42,509 nucleotides of DNA from an uncultured Alphaproteobacteria bacterium (GCA_947168075.1 CAMVKK010000003.1:1-42509); one strand, 5' to 3'. Counted from the stretch's first letter, positions 8,406 to 21,498 are shown. Numbers and translations: made by a program. The notes: generated by a model not told the origin, from the sequence alone.

Positions 8406-10397
8406 CTACTCCAATAATAATAAATCATCTTCCAACTTGTGTATAGTATCGCGCAATTCGGCGGCGTTTTCAAACTCTAAATCTTCGGCAGATTGGCGCA
8501 TCTTTTTTGTTAATTTTTTAATCTCGGCGCGAATGCTTTCCGCGTCCATAACACCACCGGTCTTGGTATAAACAAATTGACGCGCTTTATCGGTCTTTTC
8601 CGCAATATCGCCAACTTCGTCAAATATCGCCTTGGTAATAGTTTGTGGTGTAATGCCGTGTTCGGTATTATATGCCATTTGCTTTTCACGGCGGCGCGCG
8701 GTCTCGTCCAACGCCGCCCGCATTGAATCAGTTATTGTATCGCCATACAAAATCACGCGACCATTTGCGTTTCGCGCCGCGCGACCAATCGTCTGAATCA
8801 GCGAACGCGTTGACCGCAGGAACCCTTCTTTATCCGCATCCATAATCGCGACTAATTCACATTCGGGCACGTCCAGCCCTTCGCGCAATAAATTAATTCC
8901 AACCAGCACATCGTATTTACCCATACGCAAATCACGCAACAAATCAATACGTTCCAGTGTATCAATATCACTGTGCATATATCGCGCCCGCACCCCGTTT
9001 TCGTTCAGGTAATCTGTCAACTGTTCCGCCATTTTTTTGGTCAGTGTCGTCACCAGCGCACGTCCCGATATAGATTTTAATGTATCCAACAAATCATCAA
9101 CCTGGTGCGCGGTGGGGCGGACTTCGCATACCGGGTCCAGCAGCCCTGTCGGACGAATAACCTGTTCCGAAACAATTCCGCCGGACTGTGTCAGTTCCCA
9201 TTCCGCCGGTGTTGCCGACACAAATATTGTTTGCGGACGCAGTTTGTCCCATTCTTCGAATGTCAATGGTCGATTATCGATACACGCCGGCAGACGAAAA
9301 CCATATTGCGACAGTGTTTCTTTACGCGCCCTGTCCCCGCGCGACATAGCACCAATTTGTGGAACAGTTACATGAGATTCATCAATAAACAACACCGCAT
9401 CGCGTGGTAAATATTCAAACAAAGTCGGTGGTGGCATACCCGGTGCGCGTCCAGACAAATACCGCGAATAGTTTTCAACACCGCGACATGTTCCGGTTGA
9501 TTCCATCATTTCAATATCAAAGTTCACGCGTTCGCGCAGACGCTGTTCTTCGATATACTTCATATTATCGTGAAAATATTTCAACCGTTCTTCCAGATCA
9601 TTTTTTATTTCACCAATCGCCTGTAACACGCTTGGCATAGGCGTTGCATAGTGCGTATTCGGATAAACAACAATGCGGTCAAGTTTACCAAGTTTTGCAC
9701 CTGTCAATGTATCAAATTCCCAAATCTCGTCAATTTCATCACCAAAGAAAGATAATTTCCATCCCCTGTCCATCGAATGTGACGGGAATATGTCCAGTGT
9801 ATCGCCACGCACGCGAAAAGTTCCACGGTCGAACGCCAAATCGTTTCGTTTATACTGGATATCAACCAAGGCATGCATAACATCCGATACACCAATTTTA
9901 TCGCCGGTATGTAATGCAAACTTCATTCCGGAATATTGTTCCGGCGACCCAAGTCCATAAATACACGATACAGACGACACAACAATAACATCGCGTTCCT
10001 CTAACATAGCGCGCGTTGCACTGTGCCGCATACGATCCAGTTGGTCGTTTATAGACGCATCTTTATCAATATATGTGTCGGTGGTGGGAACATACGCTTC
10101 GGGCTGGTAATAATCATAATACGACACAAAGTATTCAACATGATTATTGGGAAAGAACGATTTCATTTCGGTATAAAGTTGCGCCGCCAAAATCTTGTTC
10201 GGTGCCATAATTAACGCCGGTCGCCCCAGTTCCGCAATAACATTCGCCATTGTGAAAGTTTTCCCAGACCCCGTCACCCCAAGCAAGACCTGATTTTTTC
10301 GACCATCACGCACCCCCGCAACAAGTTCGTTGATTGCGGTTGGCTGATCCCCCATGGGGGCATAAGAACTTTCAAGATTAAATACTTTTTTCGTCAT
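8406..10397 (-). CDS. uvrB: Excinuclease ABC subunit B
   Basis: [64 protein letters not shown]-terminal UVR motif. Start at MTKKVFNLE preferred over the ORF-track start at 10418. Confidence 0.97.
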   Translation of the reverse strand: MTKKVFNLESSYAPMGDQPTAINELVAGVRDGRKNQVLLGVTGSGKTFTMANVIAELGRPALIMAPNKILAAQLYTEMKSFFPNNHVEYFVSYYDYYQPEAYVPTTDTYIDKDASINDQLDRMRHSATRAMLEERDVIVVSSVSCIYGLGSPEQYSGMKFALHTGDKIGVSDVMHALVDIQYKRNDLAFDRGTFRVRGDTLDIFPSHSMDRGWKLSFFGDEIDEIWEFDTLTGAKLGKLDRIVVYPNTHYATPMPSVLQAIGEIKNDLEERLKYFHDNMKYIEEQRLRERVNFDIEMMESTGTCRGVENYSRYLSGRAPGMPPPTLFEYLPRDAVLFIDESHVTVPQIGAMSRGDRARKETLSQYGFRLPACIDNRPLTFEEWDKLRPQTIFVSATPAEWELTQSGGIVSEQVIRPTGLLDPVCEVRPTAHQVDDLLDTLKSISGRALVTTLTKKMAEQLTDYLNENGVRARYMHSDIDTLERIDLLRDLRMGKYDVLVGINLLREGLDVPECELVAIMDADKEGFLRSTRSLIQTIGRAARNANGRVILYGDTITDSMRAALDETARRREKQMAYNTEHGITPQTITKAIFDEVGDIAEKTDKARQFVYTKTGGVMDAESIRAEIKKLTKKMRQSAEDLEFENAAELRDTIHKLEDDLLLLE

Positions 10398-10466
10398 TTT
10401 TTTATTCACAAAAGACAATATAATCTATTATAATCAAATTACAAGCAGGAAGAGAGAATATTACCC

Positions 10467-12944
10467 ATGGCATTAAAGCCCAGATATAAGCGCAGAATCG
10501 CATGGACACTTATCGGTGCCGTGACGGCGGCTTTTGTTGCACTGATATTTATTCCGCCTGCTATTACCCTTAATTTTATGAAGCCAGAATTAGCAACCGC
10601 TGTATACGAACAAACCGGGGTAACGGCGGAATTTAATGGTGATGTAAATTTCAGTATGCTGGGGCGCACAACAATTGTTGCACGCGATATTACCGTACCA
10701 TTTGGAACAATTCATTCTGCAATGTTTTCTGTTCCGCTTTTAAGTGTGTTTAATAAAAAAGATGCTAAATTAACTGGTCCTATTTCATTATATGGCGCAA
10801 ATTTTACGGTCAAAAATCTTAACGCGATTAATTTCAGAAAGAAAATTATTTTCTATAATTCCATTGTTCGCTTTCACAATCACGATTATGAAATTATTCG
10901 TGGCGATTTAGAAAATGGGCGTTTTACCGGCACCGTACGCACCCACCAACATAAATACGATGTTACATTTGAAAATGATGAATTTGTTATTCGTAATCAA
11001 AACAATCAACTGGAAATCGTTGGTCAATTATATGATGACGGTTCCGCCCGCGGACAAATATCACTGGTAACTGACGATGTGAATAAATGGTTTGAATTTC
11101 CTGAACCAAAAATAAACGAAACAGTCGATTTAACCATGAACTTTGAATGGGATGGAAATGTCGGATTTAATTTTACAGATATAAACGCCAATAATATGTC
11201 GGGAAATATCCGCCTGTATCCCGATGGCCGCCGTGATTTGGACTTAAAGGCCAATGATATGAATTTTGATTTTTCGTTTTTAACCGAACCCAATAAAGTT
11301 TTACGTGGGGTTAATCTTAAACTGGATTTTTATGGCAATATTCGTTTTCTTGACCGAATATTTAGTCATGTAAAAATTGATGCTATTGGTACCGATGAAA
11401 AATTACAGATTGGAACAATAATCGCGGATGATATTGCTTTTAACGGCGGCACAATTGATGCGAATGGCGCACATGATATTATGGTAACAATGCCTATGCA
11501 CGGCAAAAACACAATGTGTTTATTCAGTGGCACCCCAAATGCGTGGCAGTGCAGTGAATATACCCACGGTAATATGTATGGTTCATTATCTGTTAATGGC
11601 GATGAATTTAATATCACGGCAATCGCGCCTATTAAAATGCCGGACATCACGACTGTTCGCAAAAATGCGTTACGGTTTGGAAAACGTGGCATTGTTAATT
11701 TTTCTTTTGATGATGCAGCCGGGACATTAACCATTGACGGCGACAATAAAATGCGTCCTGAATTTACATTTGCGAAAAATAAAAACCTGGATTGGCTTGG
11801 TAAAAAATTACCATTTTTACCAAAATCCATGGCGGACGCAGTTGGTAATTTTGAGTGGGAATCGGGCGCGGTTGTTTTTAAGCCACACGATGGTAAATGG
11901 CAAATGGCGATACAAAACGACTATTTTTATATCTATGGAAATAATTTTAAAACCTGGTTCCCGGACATAGATTTACAATCACTGCGCGACAATATTTACA
12001 CAATATCGGGCGAATATAAAAATGGTATGATATCCGATTTAACAATCAATATTGCGAATCATGTGTTTACTGGTTCTATGGTTGATGATTTAATTACATT
12101 AAAGACCGATGTATTAAATCTTGATTCATTTTTATCATCAGACTATATGGATCATTTTGAACAAAAATCGTTTTTAACAATGCACCCGATAATGCTGCCG
12201 TTTGATGTTGATATAAAATTATCACTGTCGGCGGACAAATTGGTGTTTGATGCCAAAGACTATAATAATTTTGTATATTCATTAAAACCAAATGTCCAAG
12301 TATTTTCAATATCTGATGATTATCGCGGAAATATATTGGCGACAATTGAACGCAATGGCAATGATTACGATATATCGTTACAATTAAATCGCTTTGAAAC
12401 ACATGGAAAAATCCTTAACGAACTTATGCCGCTTAATGTTGCCGATGCATATATTACCGGCAATATAGAAATGAAAACCAATGGTATGATTGCACATGAT
12501 TTGAAATATAATTTAAACGGCACAATGGATTTAACATTTGAACGCGGATACATTTTTGGACTTGGGATTGATGATTTCTTTGCGTCCGCAAACAGCATAA
12601 ATATATTAAATGCCGAAGTTGCACTGGGGACCGCACTGAACGATGGCCAGACCCGATTAAAATCGTTACATATAATCGGCAAATACGACCGTGGTAATTT
12701 TGAAACAACCGAACCATTTACATTATCAATGCCACACGCAGATGCAACTGGCGCAGTGCAAATTAATGACGGAAAAATGTCTGCACAAATCTATCTGGTA
12801 CTGCGCGGAACGGCGCCAGAGCCAGCGCCAATTGATATCGAAATATCACCATCTGGGGAACGCGTGTATTCATTATCAGAAATTATGCAAACATTTGACC
12901 CGGCGTATATGCGTGAATTTGTAAAAACGCATGATAGGTATTAG
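10467..12944 (+). CDS. AsmA-like large envelope protein
   Basis: 825-aa ORF with N-terminal TM, a beta-rich body, and AsmA-like organisation (GVTAEFNGDVNFSMLGRTTIVARDITV; C-terminal repeated short motifs). Confidence 0.65.
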   Translation: MALKPRYKRRIAWTLIGAVTAAFVALIFIPPAITLNFMKPELATAVYEQTGVTAEFNGDVNFSMLGRTTIVARDITVPFGTIHSAMFSVPLLSVFNKKDAKLTGPISLYGANFTVKNLNAINFRKKIIFYNSIVRFHNHDYEIIRGDLENGRFTGTVRTHQHKYDVTFENDEFVIRNQNNQLEIVGQLYDDGSARGQISLVTDDVNKWFEFPEPKINETVDLTMNFEWDGNVGFNFTDINANNMSGNIRLYPDGRRDLDLKANDMNFDFSFLTEPNKVLRGVNLKLDFYGNIRFLDRIFSHVKIDAIGTDEKLQIGTIIADDIAFNGGTIDANGAHDIMVTMPMHGKNTMCLFSGTPNAWQCSEYTHGNMYGSLSVNGDEFNITAIAPIKMPDITTVRKNALRFGKRGIVNFSFDDAAGTLTIDGDNKMRPEFTFAKNKNLDWLGKKLPFLPKSMADAVGNFEWESGAVVFKPHDGKWQMAIQNDYFYIYGNNFKTWFPDIDLQSLRDNIYTISGEYKNGMISDLTINIANHVFTGSMVDDLITLKTDVLNLDSFLSSDYMDHFEQKSFLTMHPIMLPFDVDIKLSLSADKLVFDAKDYNNFVYSLKPNVQVFSISDDYRGNILATIERNGNDYDISLQLNRFETHGKILNELMPLNVADAYITGNIEMKTNGMIAHDLKYNLNGTMDLTFERGYIFGLGIDDFFASANSINILNAEVALGTALNDGQTRLKSLHIIGKYDRGNFETTEPFTLSMPHADATGAVQINDGKMSAQIYLVLRGTAPEPAPIDIEISPSGERVYSLSEIMQTFDPAYMREFVKTHDRY

Positions 12945-12972
12945 TGATTAGTGTTAGTGAATAGTGATTAGT
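12941..12972. repeat. Degenerate heptamer array (TTAGTGA-type), left arm
   Basis: TTAGTGATTAGTGTTAGTGAATAGTGATTAGT; provides the TAG stop of the upstream gene at 12942-12944. Confidence 0.9.
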
Positions 12973-13001
12973 AAAAACACCGGTGTTTGCCGGTGTTTTT
13001 T
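12973..13001. terminator. Rho-independent terminator
   Basis: AAAAACACCGG-TGTTTG-CCGGTGTTTTT hairpin followed by a T-tract. Confidence 0.85.
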
Positions 13002-13010
13002 TATTATCAT

Positions 13011-13042
13011 TAACTAACCACCAATACTAATCACTAACCACT
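13011..13042. repeat. Degenerate heptamer array (ACTAACC-type), right arm, inverted relative to 12941-12972
   Basis: ACTAACC/ACCAAT/ACTAATC/ACTAACC/ACT; the reverse complement resembles the left arm. Confidence 0.85.
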
Positions 13043-13070
13043 AAAAAAGCCGGCATCCGCCGGCTTTTTT
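13043..13070. terminator. Rho-independent terminator (aspS end)
   Basis: AAAAAAGCCGGC-ATCC-GCCGGCTTTTTT immediately next to the aspS stop. Confidence 0.85.
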
Positions 13071-13071
13071 A

Positions 13072-14844
13072 TTAATTTTTATCCCTGATTTTAATATGGA
13101 CATCGCGTAGTTGTTGTTCGGTAACCTCGTTCGGGGAACCCATTAACAAATCTTGACCGCGTTGGTTCGCCGGGAACAAAACTGTTTCACGTAAACTTTC
13201 ACCGGTACCCAATATTTCAGAAATCAATCTGTCGATACCGAACGCGAACCCGCCGTGCGGTGGTGCGCCATATTGGAACGCGGTATACAGCGCGGAAAAG
13301 TTCTTTTCAACCGCTTCTATTGGATAGCCCGCAATATCAAAGCACTTTTTCATAACCTCTGGATTATAATTACGAAGTCCCCCACTGCACATTTCAATAC
13401 CGTTTATAACCATATCGAATTGCGCCGCCTTAATTGAAAACGGATCACGTGTTGTTAAATCTTCGACCGAATCAATAATCGGGTACGAGAACGGGTTATG
13501 CGTGAACTTTGGCGCACCACCACGATCTTCGTCTGGTTCAAAGAACGGGAAATTGTCAACCCAACACAACGCAAAGTCGCGCGGGTTAACCAATCCCAAA
13601 TCTTCGCCCAACTTGTTACGCAGTTTACCGGCGGCCTTGGCTGCGACCTCTTCTTCATCACAGACAAAGAACAACGACGCATTATCGCCCGCGATTTCAT
13701 GCAGTTTTGCAACACGTGCCGCATCCAACTTTTTCGCAACTGGACCTTTGGCTTCGTCCGCAAATACGATGTATCCCAATCCACCAAGTCCCAATTCTTT
13801 GGTTGCATATTCGCCCAATTTATCAAACCACGAACGCGGTTTATCGGCACTGTTTGGTGCCGGAATCGCACGAACAACCGCGCCATTTTCAATTGCGTTT
13901 GCAAATATACCAAATTCAGAACCACGGAATATCTCTGTTACATCACTTATCAAAATCGGGTTGCGCATATCAGGTTTATCTGAACCATATTTTAACATTG
14001 CTTCGTCAAACGAAATATGCGGAATTTCCGGATATACATTTGCGTCCGGCGCAAAAGTTTTTATCATTTCCGGTATAAGCGTTTCACCAACCTTGTGAAT
14101 TTCTGGCAAATCAACAAAGGACATTTCCACATCCAATTGATAGAATTCCAGCAAACGATCTGAACGCAAATCTTCGTCACGGAAACACGGCGCAATTTGG
14201 AAATAGCGATCAAAACCGGACACCTGAATCAATTGCTTGAACATCTGGGGTGCCTGGGGCAATGCATAGAATTTACCGTGATTCAAACGCGATGGCACAA
14301 GGAAGCAACGCGCACCTTCGGGACTGTCCGCGGTAAGCAGTGGTGTTTGAAATTCTGAAAAGCCCATATCCCACATTTTATCACGAATCCATTTTACCAT
14401 TTTATTGCGCATTAAAATATTGTGGTGCAATTTTTCACGGCGCAAATCCAAGAAACGATATTTATAGCGCAATTCCTCACTGGTATCATCATCACCGAAC
14501 ACCTGGAACGGCAGAGTTTCCGCCGCGGTTAAAACCTTCCACGATTGCGCCTGGATTTCGATTTCCCCGGTTGGGATTTTATCATTAATTTGTGATGCGT
14601 CACGCGCCACAACCGTACCAGTAATTTGAATAACGGATTCAGGGCGAACTTTTTCCAACGCCTCGTTACCGCCATCAAACACAATCTGGGTAATACCATA
14701 ATTATCGCGCAAATCGACAAACAACAGCGAACCATGGTCGCGTTTACGATGCACCCAGCCCGACAAAGTTACAGTTTCACCGACATTTTTTGCGGTTAAT
14801 TCCCCGCATGTGTGCGTTCTGTATTTAGATTTCAAAGATAACAT
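13072..14844 (-). CDS. aspS: Aspartyl-tRNA synthetase
   Basis: YRTHTCGELTAKNVGETVTLSGWVHRKRDHGSLLFVDLRDNYG; class II motifs FRDEDLRSDR and GFAFGIDRL. Start at MLSLKSKYRTH preferred to 14946. Confidence 0.97.
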   Translation of the reverse strand: MLSLKSKYRTHTCGELTAKNVGETVTLSGWVHRKRDHGSLLFVDLRDNYGITQIVFDGGNEALEKVRPESVIQITGTVVARDASQINDKIPTGEIEIQAQSWKVLTAAETLPFQVFGDDDTSEELRYKYRFLDLRREKLHHNILMRNKMVKWIRDKMWDMGFSEFQTPLLTADSPEGARCFLVPSRLNHGKFYALPQAPQMFKQLIQVSGFDRYFQIAPCFRDEDLRSDRLLEFYQLDVEMSFVDLPEIHKVGETLIPEMIKTFAPDANVYPEIPHISFDEAMLKYGSDKPDMRNPILISDVTEIFRGSEFGIFANAIENGAVVRAIPAPNSADKPRSWFDKLGEYATKELGLGGLGYIVFADEAKGPVAKKLDAARVAKLHEIAGDNASLFFVCDEEEVAAKAAGKLRNKLGEDLGLVNPRDFALCWVDNFPFFEPDEDRGGAPKFTHNPFSYPIIDSVEDLTTRDPFSIKAAQFDMVINGIEMCSGGLRNYNPEVMKKCFDIAGYPIEAVEKNFSALYTAFQYGAPPHGGFAFGIDRLISEILGTGESLRETVLFPANQRGQDLLMGSPNEVTEQQLRDVHIKIRDKN

Positions 14845-15028
14845 TTTGACCCCTTTTTTAACATCGGGCGCAAAAATCAGATGGATTTTGGCACCCTTTT
14901 TAAGATTCCGCAGGGGCGCAGATTTCTGCGCGGTGCCACCCCGCATTTATTACTTTTAACTGGGTTTTGGAACTCTGTGTTTGTCAGACACTTCACCGCC
15001 CCGCCCCCGAAAAAACTTTTTACTTTTG

Positions 15029-15102
15029 TGGTGCCCTAAGCAAGAATCGGACTTGCGACTCGTCCTTACCAAGGACGTGTTTTACCACTAGACTATTAGG
15101 GC
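15029..15102 (-). tRNA. tRNA-Thr(GGT), CCA encoded
   Basis: Minus strand GCCCTAATAGTCTAGTGGTAAAACACGTCCTTGGTAAGGACGAGTCGCAAGTCCGATTCTTGCTTAGGGCACCA; anticodon loop TTGGTAA, 7-bp acceptor stem. Confidence 0.9.
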
Positions 15103-15146
15103 AACGCCCGCCTATTATAACCACCGATTTTCAAATAATCAAGCGG

Positions 15147-15872
15147 TTAGTGATTTTTAACAAAATGTGCTAAAAACTCTATATTCCCCGACCCACCGGC
15201 AATCGGCGACTGGACGACACCACGACATTCAAACCCGTGTTCACGAAATGCCGCACATACATCTTCGACCGTGGCTGCACGCACAGCTTCATCGCGTATA
15301 ACCCCACGAAACCGCGCAGATAATTCGGCACCACATTCAAATTGTGGCTTAATCAGACACACTACTTCGCGCAACCGCGGCAAAGTCGCCAGTTTATCAA
15401 GTATCTTGGTTACTGAAATAAACGATACATCAATCGTTGCAATATCAACACCCGCAATCAATTTATCGTCTATATGCCGGAAATCGGTCTGTTCATGCAA
15501 TTCTATTTTCGGGTTACCACGCAACGATTGATGCATTTGGTCGGTCCCGGTATCAACCGCGACAATATGCGCGACCCCGCGCCGCAATGCAACATCCGAA
15601 AAGCCACCGGTGGATGAACCAATGTCAATCATATTGCGACCCGTCATATCAATATGGAAAGTATCAATCGCGTGTTCCAACTTTAATCCCCCGCGCGAAA
15701 CATATGGCATAACCGCCCCCCGCACAGAAATTAAATCGGGATTTTCCGCATCGAAACTTGGCTTGGTTATTTGCGCATCACCATAGAACACCGCACCACC
15801 CCGCACAGCATTTGCCGCGCGGTTGCGCGATTCAAACAATCCAAGATTTACCAGCGCAACATCAATCCTCAT
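15147..15872 (-). CDS. tlyA: TlyA-family rRNA methyltransferase / hemolysin A-like protein (S4 + FtsJ-like)
   Basis: MRIDVALVNLGLFESRNRAANAVRGGAVFYGD (S4 domain), MIDIGSSTGGFSDVALRRGVAHIVAVDTGTDQMH, LIKPQFE. Confidence 0.92.
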   Translation of the reverse strand: MRIDVALVNLGLFESRNRAANAVRGGAVFYGDAQITKPSFDAENPDLISVRGAVMPYVSRGGLKLEHAIDTFHIDMTGRNMIDIGSSTGGFSDVALRRGVAHIVAVDTGTDQMHQSLRGNPKIELHEQTDFRHIDDKLIAGVDIATIDVSFISVTKILDKLATLPRLREVVCLIKPQFECGAELSARFRGVIRDEAVRAATVEDVCAAFREHGFECRGVVQSPIAGGSGNIEFLAHFVKNH

Positions 15873-15908
15873 AATTTGATTTTTACACAACTGTTATCCA
15901 AGTCAAAT

Positions 15909-15938
15909 AAAAAACACCGGCATTTGCCGGCATTTTTA
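15909..15938 (-). terminator. Probable terminator of the 15939-16544 gene
   Basis: Minus strand: AATGCCGGCAAATGCCGGTGTTTTTTATTT. Confidence 0.7.
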
Positions 15939-16544
15939 TTATTCTATGCAACAATTAACTTTATTTTTAACCCATTTCCCAAGGCGCTTTACAGCTGATG
16001 TTTCATCTTTTTTTTCGCCGGCATTTACCGGTTTTTTTTCGTCTTTTTTGTCGGCTTCTTTTTTAACTATTACCGCTTCGTAAAATTCTGGAATCTGCTC
16101 ATGAACACCACCCAAATCAATCAGGTGCATATTCAACCCCCAGAACAGTGAATATAAATCGTATGCTTTTGCGAACAGATCTTCGGCGTCCGCCTTGTTC
16201 CCCGCACCTAACGCTTTGGTACCAACCTCCATCAAACGCATAGATGCCGCCAGCAAGTGCTTAGATATACACCAAACTTCGCTGCCATCGGTCCCCGATT
16301 TATCGACAATGCGCGTCATCAATTCTTTACGCATTTCGCGCGTAGTATTTAACAAATCATAAAACCCGGGCTTTTGCGTTTTTGCGCCACTGAAAAAGAA
16401 GTGTTCTTCCAATGATATAAGGTTCATCAAACCAATGGACAAATCCTGGTCCGAAGACAAATCCAGCGGATTCGCTTTTTTTGCAGCGTCCACACGCGCA
16501 ATCATTTCTTCCATGGTTAATTTTTCATTTTTCGCCATATCCAT
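15939..16544 (-). CDS. Hypothetical protein
   Basis: About 200-aa ORF on the coding strand; Lys/Glu-rich low-complexity C-terminus. Confidence 0.65.
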   Translation of the reverse strand: MDMAKNEKLTMEEMIARVDAAKKANPLDLSSDQDLSIGLMNLISLEEHFFFSGAKTQKPGFYDLLNTTREMRKELMTRIVDKSGTDGSEVWCISKHLLAASMRLMEVGTKALGAGNKADAEDLFAKAYDLYSLFWGLNMHLIDLGGVHEQIPEFYEAVIVKKEADKKDEKKPVNAGEKKDETSAVKRLGKWVKNKVNCCIE

Positions 16545-16624
16545 CTTTCCTTTATATGTAAATTGGTATGCTTATGATATTAAACAAACACCTAAAAATC
16601 AATATGTATTTACGCCCAAAAAGA

Positions 16625-16650
16625 ATAAAAACCCCGAATAAATCGGGGTT
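16625..16650 (-). terminator. Terminator downstream of tRNA-Met
   Basis: Minus strand: AACCCCGATTTATTCGGGGTTTTTATTC. Confidence 0.8.
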
Positions 16651-16657
16651 GAATCTT

Positions 16658-16734
16658 TGGTAGCGGGAGAGGGACTTGAACCCCCGACACGTGGATTATG
16701 ATTCCACTGCTCTAACCAGCTGAGCTATCCCGCC
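16658..16734 (-). tRNA. Elongator tRNA-Met(CAT), CCA encoded
   Basis: Minus strand GGCGGGATAGCTCAGCTGGTTAGAGCAGTGGAATCATAATCCACGTGTCGGGGGTTCAAGTCCCTCTCCCGCTACCA; full cloverleaf. Elongator form inferred from G1-C72 pairing; tRNA-Ile2 not formally excluded. Confidence 0.9.
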
Positions 16735-16829
16735 AAGCCAGCGAATTATATCAGACATTTTTGCGATTGCAAGGATATTTGAATAAATCCCTTTGCACAA
16801 AGCCAATAAAAATGATACCATTGATTGTT

Positions 16830-17387
16830 ATGAAAAAGATTACTGTATTTCTAGCATCTTTATTATTTGTATCCGTCGCCAATGCGGCCGCAAACCCATT
16901 TATGGGAGATGCCCAGAATCAGGTTGCTTTTTTCCTGGGCCAGGGATTTGATAACGGTTACATAGTCCCATTGCCATATCATATTGTTCCGTTCTATATT
17001 GTCCAGGGTCAATATTCCCAACCGGCGACTTTTTTCCGCCTGCCGGCGCGTCAGTCGCTTAACATTGCTGAAACAATCGGCCTTGGCAAAAAATACGGAT
17101 GGGATTGGCGAAAATTCACGATTCCAATTGTACTGGCATCGGGTGATGTCGCGCTTTTATATGGCGATAATTGGTATACAGGACTGGGGGCTGGCGTTGG
17201 GTTACAGGCGCAACAAAACGAACGTTTGGGGGCAAAGTTGCTGTTCCAGTTCAAATTGCTTTATGGTTATCGCATAAATGAAAAATGGGCAATCGAACTG
17301 TATGCCCAACATTTTTCAAATGCCAATACAGCCAAAGAAAATCATTCATATGCATTTTACGGAATTGGTGTAACGCGCAATTTTTAA
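16830..17387 (+). CDS. Outer-membrane beta-barrel protein, PagL-like lipid A 3-O-deacylase candidate
   Basis: Signal peptide MKKITVFLASLLFVSVANA; C-terminal ELYAQHFSNANTAKENHSYAFYGIGVTRNF resembles the PagL H-x-S-N segment and ends in Phe. ORF track start 16761; MKKITVF at 16830 preferred. Confidence 0.5.
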   Translation: MKKITVFLASLLFVSVANAAANPFMGDAQNQVAFFLGQGFDNGYIVPLPYHIVPFYIVQGQYSQPATFFRLPARQSLNIAETIGLGKKYGWDWRKFTIPIVLASGDVALLYGDNWYTGLGAGVGLQAQQNERLGAKLLFQFKLLYGYRINEKWAIELYAQHFSNANTAKENHSYAFYGIGVTRNF

Positions 17388-18050
17388 TTACCAATCAATT
17401 GGTTCTTTGCCGTGTTGGGCCAGGTATTCATTAGCGCGCGAAAAATGATGATTTCCAAAAAATCCGTGATATGCCGATAATGGGGACGGATGCACACTTT
17501 TCAAAATCAGATTTTTTGTCGGGTCAACTATTTGTGCCTTGCGTTGCGCATAACTTCCCCACAGCATATATACAATATTATCGCGCTTCGCGCATTCACG
17601 AATAACCGCATCGGTAAACTGTTCCCAGCCCATACCGGCATGCGATGCCGCGCTATGCGCCCGAACGGTCAATGTCGCGTTTAATAACAATACGCCCTGC
17701 TGTGCCCAATGAGTTAAATCACCATGTGTTGATGATGGTCGCCCTAAATCAGATTCAATTTCCTTATATATATTTTGCAGCGATGGCGGAATTGGTGTCG
17801 GCGGCAAAACAGAAAAACAAAGTCCATGCGCCTGGCCGGGTTCATGGTATGGATCTTGGCCAATAATTACAACACGCACTTTATCTAATGGGCACAAATT
17901 GAATGCATTGAAAATATTTTTTGGCTCTGGAAAAATCTGTTTGCCCGATTTGTATTCGCCGCGCACAAAGTCGGTAAGTTTAATAAAATAGTCTTTATCA
18001 AATTCCGAACTTAACGCATTTTTCCAAGATTGTTCTATTTTTACATCCAT
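17388..18050 (-). CDS. ung: Uracil-DNA glycosylase family 1
   Basis: [45 protein letters not shown] motifs. Start at [12 protein letters not shown] track starts at 18059. Confidence 0.97.
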   Translation of the reverse strand: MDVKIEQSWKNALSSEFDKDYFIKLTDFVRGEYKSGKQIFPEPKNIFNAFNLCPLDKVRVVIIGQDPYHEPGQAHGLCFSVLPPTPIPPSLQNIYKEIESDLGRPSSTHGDLTHWAQQGVLLLNATLTVRAHSAASHAGMGWEQFTDAVIRECAKRDNIVYMLWGSYAQRKAQIVDPTKNLILKSVHPSPLSAYHGFFGNHHFSRANEYLAQHGKEPIDW

Positions 18051-18060
18051 ATCCCACACC

Positions 18061-18719
18061 TTATAATTTTATCAGACCAATTTGACATGCTTTCCACAAA
18101 ACAACATCAATATAGCCTATTGGCAAACCCGTCACGCGCGCCAAATGCGCAAACATTTCATCACACGCTTTTTTAATCTCTGGATTTAATTTTCCGTTAT
18201 TAATATCTGAACTTTGAACTCTGCACTCTGAACTCTGGGTCGCGTATGCGACACCTAATCTCTGAATCCAGATGTCATATTTCACAACATTTTCACCCAG
18301 ATTTCGCGCCAGATGATTTGCAGTAATTTTACCAATATGTGGCAGGTTCGAAAGATATTTTATTTTATCATCTAAACTGTCTATGTGGTAATATCCGGCA
18401 CATAGCGCATTTTTATTGTTCCATATTTCACACACCGCACTAATCTTATTTTTATTGTGAAACATCGAAAACAGGTCATCAAAATTTGCACCATGTGTAT
18501 GTAAATATTCTGTGATATTGCCGTGTATTTTCTTTGCCGTCTTTTGTGAAAAACCACCCGCCAAAATCACATATGCACACATGTCGGCAAATTCAGTCGG
18601 CGAAAGTTTACGCGGGTGCGATAAATTTTCCCGAATTTCATCAAAACTTTGGGCGTCGGAATCGGCGCCCAATTTACGGATTTCGTTTTCAAGATTAAAG
18701 AACCAATCTTTATCAAACA

Positions 18720-18720
<1 letters not shown>
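18061..18720 (-). CDS. HhH-GPD superfamily DNA glycosylase / endonuclease III-like protein
   Basis: Helix-hairpin-helix [20 protein letters not shown] followed by [10 protein letters not shown] (catalytic Asp position); no 4Fe-4S cysteine cluster seen. Confidence 0.7.
18209..18236. repeat. Heptanucleotide repeat, 4 units, inside a CDS
   Basis: + strand GAACTTT GAACTCT GCACTCT GAACTCT; minus strand encodes [11 protein letters not shown]. Confidence 0.95.

Positions 18721-21494
<2,774 letters not shown>

Positions 21495-21498
<4 letters not shown>

Noticed and set aside
11366-11830. 154-aa minus-strand ORF
   Set aside because: Antisense within the AsmA-like gene; no motif or plausible start context.
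12941-13042. CRISPR-like repeats
   Set aside because: Units are 7 nt, contiguous, degenerate and without spacers; no cas genes.
13498-14098. Plus-strand ORFs of 161 and 198 aa
   Set aside because: Antisense to aspS, overlapping each other in different frames; codon-mirror artefacts.
14845-14946. N-terminal extension of AspRS (MRGGTAQKSAPLRNLKKGAKIHLIFAPDVKKGVK)
   Set aside because: Conserved AspRS sequence begins around MLSLKSKYRTHTCGEL; the extension looks like untranslated upstream sequence in an open frame.
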